From the NCBI RefSeq assembly GCF_040436345.1, contig NC_133230.1:21648197-21712196 (forward strand): 64,000 nucleotides of DNA, written 5' to 3'. The notes beneath the pieces were generated by a model. It searched no databases, was not told the DNA's origin, and worked only from the letters and a program-made list of their open reading frames with translations. Made by a program: the position numbers and the translations under genes. Each line of letters begins with the position of its first letter. Within the stretch, counting starts at the first letter, position 1. The stretch comes from Pagrus major. Lineage: Eukaryota; Chordata; Actinopteri; Spariformes; Sparidae. Below, in pieces: positions 26,001-36,300 of this stretch.

Positions 26001-29000
26001 GATATATAGCTTTCTGTCTTCTTACACAATCAACTCTTTTCTTCTAACAGGCACAGGCCAGACCCTCTTTAGACTCAACAATGGCTTCAGTATCATCAGC
26101 AGCAATGAAGTGGTGAAGAGGTAAGGTCAGAGACCAGAGGGAGAGGTCAGATGGACCCAGAGACACAGAAACAGAGATAATGATGTCTCAACTTCTTCAT
26201 TAATCAGTTACAATGATAGTAGAGTGCTTTTGGTACCCTAAAAACCAAGACCTTGCAGCTGTAGCTTGATTGCTTAATATCCATATGTAATGGAATGGCA
26301 TCTTGCTTTTGTGAGTTGAATTGCTTCCTGCATCCAGTTTTACTAACAATATTTGACTATAAAGGTAATATTGGGCATTTTTGCCTGTGTTCCATTCTGT
26401 TTTTGTAGTTTCAAGTATGTTTTCCATCCTTTGTTGTGTTATATACATTTTTATTGTCATACTTTCATGATTTGATAGTAATATTTAAATCTGATTTGTA
26501 ATATGTCGATAAGAAGAGAACCCAGCTAAGGTCACTGAGTTTATTTTCTCCACAGTTGCCTCTTGCAAAAAACAAAGGATCGAGACAGCCAGGAGCTGTG
26601 TGCGTCTGTTCTGAGATTATGGAGGGTTATTTGTTGTGGAAATGGTATGTAGATAATTGAATTACACTTCATTTGTCATTTCATCTGTCTTTATCCATTT
26701 ATGACAGCAATGGAAATGGAAATAGAGGGAAAATTAAAAGATTGCAATACTGATATTTTCTATTGTGGCATTGTGCCATTACCACACAGCTTTCCAATGT
26801 GATAACGAAGCCTTCTATTTTATCAAACCTTTATTTGTCTTTGAATCACACAAGCTATGTTGGCTTCAGCACAACTGTAATAATTTGTTGACATGGATAT
26901 TCACGATGTGGGTATGTTTTTACCATATGACAAAGCAAGCATAGTGTCAGTATCAACTTCATGAACTTCATGTTATTGTGTTTACACACTGGTTTATATA
27001 CTGTGTGACACATTACTGTGTCCAGTGAAGTCATTCTTTACATATACTCTATTTTTCTTTTGCTTTCAGATGAAAACCTGAAGATGCTGATGTCGTGCCC
27101 AGTCAGCAGACAGTCCATTGTTGACTTGCTAACATCAGAGGATGGTGCAGTACAGAAAGAATGCATAGCATTACTATTATTGTACTCACAGACGCCATAT
27201 GGAAGATGTTTGGCCATTGACAACTTGAATGTACACAAGTAAGACATTTCTTGATGTTGTTATCAGATGCAACTTGTGAGCAATAACATTGCTGGTGTAA
27301 AAATGTACTAGTATATAAACAAATTATTTATAATACTTTTTCCATGTGCCTCTTCCCATCCTGATTAGAATCAGTGGAGGCTCTGAGCCATATGTTTATG
27401 ATTGTCAGTCCAATTGCCACCTCCCAGTTCCCAACCACCGGGTCGAGGACTGGCACTGGCTCTTGGGTTGTTCAGTACCAGGCTGTGAATGTCATTTTGC
27501 AAAATGTTTTATTATATTTTCTCTGTATTCCTCTCTCTCTTTTTCTTCTATTTCCCTCTTGCCGTACGTTGCTCCACCCTTGATCTGGTTTCTAAAGGCT
27601 AGTGAGGAACCTCATGGTGTGCACCACAACGCAGCAACAGGAGAAGACAGTGGTCAACATCCTGGAGAACTTTGCAGCAGAAGACAAGTATTACTGTTAC
27701 ACAGTCCAAAAAAAACAACAACAGAGTTATTGTCCTCACACCCTAGAAATGTATATTTTGTTTTGGACAAAAAAATACAGAGTATCTGCAGAGTTCAGAA
27801 CATGAGCCACAAGACAGTCTATTAATTTCCCATACATCATATCCATATATATATAAGAAGTACTAAAATCTGTTGTCACATCGTGTCGGGAAGTGCTAAT
27901 GCCACTTGAAGGCAAAAAGCTGCTCTCAACCTGCTTCTCTCTTTGTAGTAGAGTAGGAGTAAACTTGACTTTTACTCACTGCGTCCTCAAGTGAACATTA
28001 TGTTCACTGTACCACAACAACGCATGTGATGTTTTATAGGTGCTACTTCTGTTCAACAGTGTCCAGCCATCAAACATTGTGCATATTAATACAAATATAC
28101 CCCCATACATAATATGTTTTGCTTAATGCAGTTTTTTTATTTATATCCTTTTTTTCTTTTTTTTTTTACAGATTTTGCGTTCAGTTAAGGGAAGGGTTTA
28201 CAGACTTTGTCATCGTGCCATTTACAATAATACTGGTAAGATATGAAGATAAAAAGACGACGTTTCATATGGATAAATGTTTATGCACTGAATATGTACA
28301 GCTGTGTTTATGTGTGTGTGTGTGTGTGTGTGTGTCTGAGTAAATATGGATTTTTGTCTGTGTGTTTCACTTTACAGAGAAATATCGACAAGTTCAGCCA
28401 GCATGTTCTATCCCTGATATCGGCTGTTGGCCGTCTGGCTCAAGATGAAGTCCTCCGTCACGATTTTGCTCATAATCCAGAATGTTGGAAGGCATTTCTG
28501 ATCGCCATTGTTAGTATCATTACAGACTGGTCTCTTTGCATAGAAAAGTGCAAATGACGTGTTCAATTAGCTGAAATCAGATGCTACAATACAAATATAC
28601 AACAATATTAGACCTTAGTATAGTCTGTGTGACACAATTAGACATAATAGAGAGGTGAGTCCGTGCCCTTACGGTGGACCACCGTCTGAAATAAGGTCCC
28701 ATGGGGCACACTGGAATGGACAGGACCTCACCTCTTTAATTACAGTTTGTCTTGAATGTTATGAAAATGCTTAGCTGGTTTTGCATTTTATGCAGTGTAG
28801 AATGTGTTGGCTATCATTGCAGAGGCTGTGCAGTGCATGTGAATACAGAGAGATCCTCTACGCTCTGCTTGGTTTGATCATCAACCTTTCAGCTATCACC
28901 TCTCCAGTCATTCAGGTAAGATATGATTTAATCTCATCTCTACTCTTAGTAGTCTACACACTGTACTAGTTGATGATATGATGATCTTAAAGTTGAGCTG

Positions 29001-31995
29001 AACTATCAGTCAATATAGAACCTGGAAAGAATTTTATGTTTTGACTGAAAATTCATTCCACACCACTGAAATCCAATAGTTTAGAGTGCAGCTGATATAT
29101 TAAAAGCCACTGGACAAGGGAAGCAGTGGGAGCATCTGTGTGAACTGTGATGTGTGACCTAATCAGTCACCTAATCAGAGGTGAAATATATGTAAAATTG
29201 ATTTAGCCACTTGTCCATCTCATTTTTGCAGGAGCATGCTGTTTCCCTCTGTAACTGCAGCCTAGGCCTGCTGAGGGATACTGATGGAGGCATCATAACT
29301 GTGAGAGAACCTCACTTAAGCACTACACAGTACTACTCAGGAGTGTTGAAAAAATATAGTTCATAGTTGGCAAAGGAAATTGACACCAACACATAATTTT
29401 ATACAAAACACATTGTATACACAATACGGTTCAGCTTTCTCGAGAGTTGGAGTAAGGAGCATGCATATATGAGCCAAGGTGTGTTGGAAACTACCCAGTT
29501 TCTACATGCCATTTACTTCCACTGTGCTCACTTTGCTCCAAACATTAGAGAAATGTCACTTGTAAAACATTATTTTAAGAGTTTTAAAGCACCATTATTC
29601 AATATCTGGCCACAAAACACGCTGAAAGACACATACTGACATTCTGTACAATAATATGGCCTTACAGACATTAAGCAACATTACAATCTGATTGGAGCTG
29701 TGTAACTCCAGTATTTGGTGGCCTTAAGGTAACTCTGTCTGTTTTTCATATGGCACTGGGGTGGCAGCATGCAGTGGGTTAATCAGAGCTTATTTTGTGA
29801 AAACAGCTGCCTACTGCTGTGATAAATGTGGTTGATTATAGCATTGATTGATACTCGTAAAAAATTGAAGTTTATCCTTTATTGGAAACTCAAGATGCAT
29901 GCGTTTCTTACAAATTATTCACTCAAATAACTTCTTTGTGCCCTTGACCTACAAATAATTCTCTCAAATGACTAATTTGTACACTAACTACTTATTTTGT
30001 CGCCTTCTTTGAGTAATTCATAACCTCAAAGTTCACATTCTTCCAGTTCTTACACTTGTTTTTCTCTTTCTTTTCTTTTTATTATCTTGTCCTTGAAAGT
30101 GTCACATTTTATTTCCCCTCAAACATGTCTTCAAGCAACTCTCTGACCGTCTTTACAATAGACGTTCTGTACTTTATTATTGCTGCAAACAAACATACTC
30201 CATAACCCCTACTGATTTCACATCTTTCTCTTTTCAAATTCTCCACCCCCACATTCACTTTGTCTGTTGTTGTAGTAGTAGTGGCAGTTTTCTCTTGACC
30301 CTCTGCTATCTAGCCCATTTCTCCGCTCTTGCTTTCAATCTATTATTCTTCTTCTATCTTTCTCCATCTTCTGTTATCTCATTTTCTAATGCCAAAATTC
30401 TTCTTTGTCCTACAGAGAGCCACAGGCGTGCTGTGTTATGTCCTCCCTCAGTCCTCGGAGGCTGTTCAGCATGCTATTCAGGGGGATGTGGTCCGAACCA
30501 TGCGTCGACTGCTGAAGGTACATAACTGTACATACAGCCCAGTTTCTGTAAATACACCAACACATATTTGTATCTCACTTGTGTAATTGGATTTATTACT
30601 CTTAAAATAATTACATGATTGAAGATGACTTTCATGTCATTTCTAATGCATAATACTTGAATAAGTATCTATGTAATACTTTCTTTTTTAGGGCCTGACA
30701 ACTTGAGTGTGCTTAAGTGATCACTGATAAGCAGTATTCACAAGCAATGTTGCAACGAAATCAACAAACAAATACAAAAATCTAATCTAATCCAGATGCT
30801 CTGATTTTCTGACTGCTGAGCTCATGTTTACATAACCCCTTAAACATTCACCAACATCGTGATCTGAAGACATGATGATAGTACATAAAAGATGTGTCCA
30901 AATCCACCACAGGTCTGTATGGCAGTATGGCATTTTTTGTGTGACCTCTAAGTGTTGTTACAGTTTAGAAACATACGTTCTACATGGTTAATCGTGTTGT
31001 TATTTGTGTGTCTGCCTACCCAGGGAACAGGGCAGACTGCCACTAAGTATGCCATTAAGACTCTGACTGTGTGCATTGCTGCCAGTCAGTTGGCACGGGA
31101 GGAGCTGCTGAAGTCTGATAAAAGTGAGAAATGATTGACATGTTGTCATTATATTTACAGGCTCTTTCGTTACGCCACAAATTATATTTTTGGGTTTGAC
31201 CTAATATGCAAACAGAACATGTGTCTATGTGTGGATACACGTGTGACAGCAGTGTGCAGTATGTCGGTAGAATTTCATATCATGTGTTTTAATATATTTT
31301 AAAGTGCTATTGCTATTTGCTATTCATTTATCGTTCCACACAGAACTTTCCATTTTACGTCGTTTGCTGGGTTCCAGCTGTGATGAGATGGTGTCAGGAA
31401 ATGCGGCCCTGTGCTTGGCCCATTGCCTTGAGTTAGAGGGAACTGCCAGCAACCTGCTGGGCACTGATATTGTGCTGGTGCTACTGCGCCACGCTGCAGG
31501 GGACGCTAAGAGGACAAGTGTGCAGCAAAATGCAGCGCTTGCTCTTGGGAAGCTGTGCCGGTCTGAGCCCAGGTACCCTTTCACCTCATGCACCTAGTAA
31601 CACACCTGAAGGAGCATCGATAGAAAAGATGAAATGTCACTCTGTTAAGCTAATGCAACAGTATGGCTCTGGATAAAGAAGTTGGTCACACATGAGACTA
31701 ATTTATGGCTTCTGCTTCAGTCTGACCTGAAATATTTGTTTATTATTATTTTCTATGTACATCTCAAAGTCACATGTAAAGTCAGCATGTAGTCTACGGA
31801 GTTCCGCTTTTGAGGATGTCTTGAACTTTTTAGTTCACAAATTCACACAAGTGTAGTTTCAGTTGAATGCCAACCCTCTGAATGCACAGTGTACTCTTTT
31901 GATGAACGTATTTCTCCATTTCCAGACATATGAACAGACTTCGGGAACTACATGGCCTTGAGATCCTGCACTCAACAATGCAACATGTGTTATAA
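20070..31995 (+). CDS. ttc12: Tetratricopeptide repeat protein 12
   Basis: Cytoplasmic factor for assembly of ciliary dynein arms; human mutations cause primary ciliary dyskinesia. Exons: 20070-20121, 20457-20611, 21844-21865, 22526-22603, 22706-22827, 23199-23258, 23587-23658, 24103-24163, 24866-25054, 26051-26120, 26556-26644, 27070-27238, 27598-27687, 28172-28235, 28378-28509, 28823-28915, 29232-29300, 30416-30517, 31024-31123, 31344-31572, 31926-31995. All phases agree, giving 695 residues (human 705). Recognisable blocks: N-terminal [16 protein letters not shown], three TPRs at about 103-205 ([56 protein letters not shown]), then armadillo-like helices to the end (EQTLFR-type motif as [41 protein letters not shown]). 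The third exon is a 22-nt microexon. The stretch 27369-27480 looks exon-like but breaks the frame and is skipped here. Confidence 0.93.
20824..21804 (+). mobile_element. Non-autonomous IS3EU-like palindromic DNA transposon, copy 1, with a partial tandem unit
   Basis: Ends are inverted repeats starting TACGGAAGCCCTAAAGGGCC. Within the arms, motifs such as TTATCTCGAGATCTCGAGAA recur many times in both directions, making the element strongly self-complementary. A first unit ends at 21464, followed directly by a shortened second unit that ends in another right terminus at 21804. Flanks carry a near-match 6-bp duplication (TATGGA at 20818-20823, AATGGA at 21805-21810). From 21064 it encodes [16 protein letters not shown] and about 25 more residues before a stop, a remnant of an integrase-like transposase. 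6-bp duplications and TAY termini fit the IS3EU superfamily as I recall it. It sits in ttc12 intron 2, ending 39 bp before the 22-nt microexon. Confidence 0.75.
24357..24548. mobile_element. Small MITE with inverted-repeat arms in a ttc12 intron
   Basis: Left arm (CACTGG..., TGACTTTACTTTTTCAGG, ATTACCTCAAAATTGCC, AAGTAAAGTAGAC) pairs imperfectly with the right arm (GTTGACTTTACTTGGCAAG, TCTGAGGTAC, CCTGACTTTTTAAAGTAAAG, ...CAGTG). Length is about 190 bp with CACTG/CAGTG ends. No open frame. The target duplication is unclear. Confidence 0.6.
25249..25314. repeat. Perfect 30-bp inverted repeat with 6-nt loop
   Basis: Left arm 25249-25278 and right arm 25285-25314 are exact reverse complements, separated by CTACCT. 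The arms contain GGGGGG/CCCCCC and AGTAAAGT/ACTTTACT. It lies in ttc12 intron 9 and would form a long hairpin in DNA or RNA. It matches no element I recognise. Confidence 0.9.
28311..28335. repeat. (TG)n microsatellite
   Basis: Twelve and a half TG units lie in ttc12 intron 14, about 40 bp upstream of an exon. Confidence 0.95.
29301..30415. other. Longer ttc12 intron without recognisable content
   Basis: No exon, RNA gene or clear repeat was seen. It ends in a long pyrimidine-rich run (about 30040-30415) before the next acceptor. Confidence 0.6.
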
Positions 31996-32156
31996 TATAC
32001 TTGCTTGTCATCAGTTTTGTTGTGTCCTCTGTGCTCTGTTCCAACCAGTGGGCGTAATTTTAAAATAATCTCTTTTTGAACTCATCATTAATAATATGAA
32101 TTGTTTTTAAAGAAACTAAGGCTGTTGTGAGAATAATCTCAGATTGGTTTCATTTG

Positions 32157-32162
32157 AATAAA
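32157..32162 (+). other. ttc12: ttc12 poly(A) signal
   Basis: AATAAA 162 bp after the ttc12 stop codon. The second palindromic transposon starts only 75 bp downstream. Confidence 0.65.
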
Positions 32163-32236
32163 ATTCTGCTCTTATTCTGTATAAATTAAACTCCCAATTT
32201 TCTCCAATGAAGTTTGTTTACCACGTATCACTATAA

Positions 32237-32930
32237 TACGGAAGCCCTAAAGGGCCATGCATTCATACATTTTATTTCCTCCGTTTTCCCGTGATAACGA
32301 GTTAATTTCATTTGTTTTCTTGAGATCTCGAGTTATTATCTCGAAATAACAACTGCCGTTTTCCCGAGGTAACGATATAATTAATTCGAGATCTGGAGAT
32401 AATGACTGTGATATGATAGGCCTGAGATTATGGAGACGCCCGGGACCTCGTAGCTGGTCAGCTATGTAGTTAATGACGACATCAGGCTCACTTAGATTGC
32501 GCCGCCGATATAGCTGAAGCCTTGCTAACCGTCTTTTTAGATTACGCACACTAATGTGTAAATTATCTGTAATAGCAAGGCATAATGCTATTTCAGCCTG
32601 TGTCAGGCCTTGATTGAAAAGATATGTGACGCGATGATCGATATGCTCCTGCTCCTCTGACATTGCTACACTGAATGATGTTTCCTGCAATGATTTAATA
32701 TACGACACTATCGTTTTGTTTTCTCAAGATCTCAAATTAATTATGTCGTTATCTCGGGAAAACAAAGTTTTGTTATCTCGAGAAAATTATCCTGTTATCT
32801 CGGGAAAACGGCAGTTGTTATTTCGAGATAATAACTGGAGATCTCGAGAAAACAAATGAAATTAACTCGTTATCACGGGAAAATGGAGGAAATAAAATGT
32901 ATGAATGCATGGCCCTTTAGGGCTTCCGTA
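32237..32930 (-). mobile_element. Non-autonomous IS3EU-like palindromic DNA transposon, copy 2
   Basis: This 694-bp element begins TACGGAAGCCCTAAAGGGCC and ends with its exact reverse complement. It is flanked by a perfect 6-bp target duplication CTATAA (32231-32236 and 32931-32936). The inverted arms stay similar for about 170 bp and contain repeated TCTCGAGATCTCGAGA-like palindromes and CGTTTTCCCG blocks. The middle holds a minus-strand transposase fragment. It is inverted relative to the copy at 20824. The exact duplication and intact arms suggest a younger insertion than copy 1. IS3EU assignment rests on the 6-bp duplication, TAC termini and an integrase-type protein. Confidence 0.85.
32247..32663 (-). 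pseudogene. N-terminal remnant of an integrase-type transposase
   Basis: From ATG at 32663 the frame reads [18 protein letters not shown], then a helix-turn-helix-like stretch ([15 protein letters not shown]), a basic segment (NLKRRLARLQLYRRR) and [18 protein letters not shown] recall this as the start of fish proteins carrying a putative integrase core domain. After RLH the frame runs into the element's right arm, so the catalytic part is absent. It could bind element ends at most, and is probably inactive. Confidence 0.65.
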
Positions 32931-33229
32931 CTATAATGACCATATCACACCTTTCTCTTGAAGTTAAATGGATTGGGAAAATAAAAACAGTATACAAAAA
33001 TAATACAATGACAGTAAAGACAGATCAAGTGTAAGTGAAACAAATATGAAAATACAAAATTATATAAATATTAAAAAATAAATAGATGAATAGAAAACAG
33101 AAGTAGGCTTACACATACATTTATTAAACTGAGAGATTTGATAAGCGAATTCATTTCTAGATGAAAGGTGAAAACAGATTTATCACATTTCTGTTTATGA
33201 AAAAAAAAACGGAAATAGTTAAATTATGT

Positions 33230-33264
33230 GCGGAAGTGACGTATTTGTTTTGGCTGTACGTCAC
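33230..33264 (+). promoter_or_regulatory. ETS-CRE composite and second CRE in the mis18bp1 promoter
   Basis: GCGGAAGTGACGT at 33230-33242 combines an ETS site (CGGAAGT) with a CRE half-site (TGACGT). TACGTCAC at 33257-33264 is a second CRE-like site. They lie 115-150 bp upstream of the mis18bp1 start codon, as expected for a TATA-less housekeeping or cell-cycle promoter. Function is inferred from motif and position. Confidence 0.5.
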
Positions 33265-33377
33265 AGGTTTCTAGCCAAAGGCGGCAGTGATGAAAAATTT
33301 GAAATTTACGGGCTAGCGAGCTAGCCGCTAGCATACGTGTCGGATGTAAAACAATAACTTTTCGTTTTCCCCAAACT

Positions 33378-36300
33378 ATGGCGTCCTATCGCCATTTATC
33401 ACAACACACAAAACCGCGGTTTGAATCTCCTGCCAAGGTGTTTGCGAAGCTAAAATCCAGGGTGCAGCGAGAGGCGATGTGCGCGAACGAGGGGGTTTTT
33501 ACAGGCAAGGATCCGCTGTGTAATGTTAGAGACAAACACGGAGCGGAGTTTAAGTCGCCACGGAAGAGAGCAGAGAGCACCTGGATCACCGATGAGCTCA
33601 AGGAGAATCACAGGTTTGGATCGTATCGCAATGAAGTGCACGCTATGACCATCTCACCCATATCGAGTCCTCAGAAAACCTTCAGCTACTCGCTCTCAAA
33701 CATTGGCCACAAGCCTGCGGAGGAAATATCTCTGACTGAAAGAGGACATGGATGCACACCAAGACAGAGAGCCTTCCTGGAGTCAACAGCTGTGTCTCAG
33801 CCCCACTTTTTGGTCAGGCAGCAGATCCACACAGAACCACCTCAGATCAGAGACTTGGGTGGTTTCAGTGTGACCAGCAGGACTCCAGTAAAAATGCAGC
33901 CAGTCGAAAATTCCTGTGTCTTTGAGGAGGAATGTGCTCCCCTAATGTCCCCAGTCCATATGTTTTCCCCCATGAGGTTGAGGAAAAGAAAATGGGAGCC
34001 ATTGGGGTGTAACAACAGTACCAGGGAGGTCAGCAGTGAAGTCATAAGTCAGCCAAGAGGAAGGAAACCCTCCAGAGTTTACAGTGAGGATGACACCTAT
34101 AACAACACCTGCATGGAGGATCTGGGTCATGTCAGACGGCTCTCTGTTGACCAACCAGAGATGAATCAGGTCACTTGTGAACCCGTGTTCAAACCACCAA
34201 GATCCATCGCAAAGAAACGTAAGATTTTATTGCTGATTTGTTTCCAAGTGAAACTCATTAAGGGGAAGAAACTGACTGATGGCTCCTTGTTGTTTTGAAC
34301 AGGTTGCCATGATTTAAGTGAAAAAGGTCCTCTGATGTCTCCAGCCAAGATGTTTGCTTACATGAAGGAGAGAGAACGTCAAAAAGAGCAGCAGGAAGTT
34401 TATAACATCAGCAGCAGCACGCAGGATCTCTTTGGGGGTACGTTTGTCATAATTTGGCAAAGCAAAACATTTATTTTAAGCTGCGTATGCGTGTAGGCAT
34501 ATTTCTTGTTTTGGTTTTTCTATGTTGCATGCTCATGTTATCACTTACATGCTTTTTTGTAGGAGATTTCCATCAGTCCAGAGACCCACCTCCGTCCACA
34601 GCTCATAATGTTGGCCAGATGGAGGACATAACCTTTAGAGGTGTACCAGAAAGTGTGGTCTCTGCTGACTGGTCCAGAGTAGAGTCACCTGGCAGCCAAT
34701 CAGACATAGATCCCTCTGAGGATGCCTTGCCCCCCGCATTGCCATCACAACCTTGCTTGTTTGAAGACCCGCTAGTACTCAATACGCCGAGGATCTCCAT
34801 CCGGAGGAATAACGAGGCCACGTTCAAACGCACAAAATTCCCAAGTGTGAGTAGGAATTTGTATTATTGTTGTACATATATTTTTTTATTGCATTCATTT
34901 TAGGTCAAGTGGGAATCAGAATCATCTATATTTTGTCTTGATGATGTCAGTTTATGGTTCCTCATTGGGTTTGGTTTTCCTCTTTGGCAGGAGAGTGTAG
35001 TTTATCTCAAAAGGTGGTTCCTGAGGAGGAATCATAAAGGCCTGTTTGTTGATGGAATCCACAGGTAAGTGTTTCTTCAGACATGATTTAGACATTGTGA
35101 GCAGAAAATCATGGGTTCTTAGGATCTCTTAAGACTTATGTGTGGTTCAAAATAAACACTGGGATTTTTTACTCGTCTTTCCACCCAGGGAGGAAAACAT
35201 ACCATGGAACAGTAACATCATCGTGGACAGGGTTTCTAATTATGTGCTGAAAACCGTCTCCGGCAAGGTTTATATCTTGGTTGGCAAGATGAACTTGGAT
35301 GTTGACGCCGGTAGGTCAAATTCTCAGGCAAGTCTTGAAAGTTTTGAAAATTAATTATTGCGTGGATTAATATTCTGTTTTCTTTTATCTTAGCAGGGTT
35401 TCCCAAGTGGCTTTTGAAGAAGTTTGTTAACGGTTTTCCTCCAAACTGGAAGGCACTTTATGAGAAGTTTCTGTCAGAGTCACGACAGTAAGAATATTTA
35501 TTTCACTCAAAGGCAACCAACAATGAAGTCCATCCATGCTCTTCCAGATACAAAAATGTTTTGTTTTTGCTGGGGATGTTGAATAATTTAAGCATGAGAT
35601 TAAATGACCACTGAGTGTAGCTGTTAAAATGTAGTTCTTAGTAGAGCTGAATTTTGTTTTTCTGTATTGACCCCAGCAGAGAAACAGGCAGAGACATCGC
35701 CGCGAAGACAAAGTCTGAAGCCTCCTCCATCAACCTTTCTGTGAAGCAGCACAGGCAGAAGCCTCTGAAGACACGTAAGTACAATAGAAAAGTATTTTAA
35801 GGGGGTTTGATTATAAACGAAACAGGATTTTCCAAAGTCAGTGAGATCATCAAAGTGAATGAAGGGTAACTCCACCAATTTTACACATTACTGTGTTTAC
35901 AGGTCTTGAGGAGTACTACTGCATCTGTGAAAAAAGTAGTACAAAGCCTTCTGAGGCTCAAGAGGAAGCTGAATGTAATATGATACATTGCCTCCAGTGA
36001 TGTCACTTTGGCGAAATTGCATTGTGGGTAATGTAGGCCACAGGTTTTGAAAAGCAGCCCACTGGTCTAGCATTGCACTCGTGTAACAGTTTAGAAACAA
36101 ATAAACATAATTGATGCAGCAGAACCAGAGACCTTTTTTATTCCACACATTCTTCTTATTTTTCAAAACCTGGTGCCTACATTACCCATAATAGAATTAG
36201 CCACTGAGTGACGTCACTGGAGACAATTTATCAGATGACACACAGCTTCCTCTAGAGCTACAAAAGGCTTTATATTACTTTTTTCACATATGCGGTAGTA

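Noticed and set aside
27369-27480. Exon-like open stretch between ttc12 exons 12 and 13
   Set aside because: Splicing exon 12 (ending AA) directly to 27598 restores Lys-Leu-Val in perfect phase and matches the family, whereas including this stretch breaks the frame and shows no similarity.
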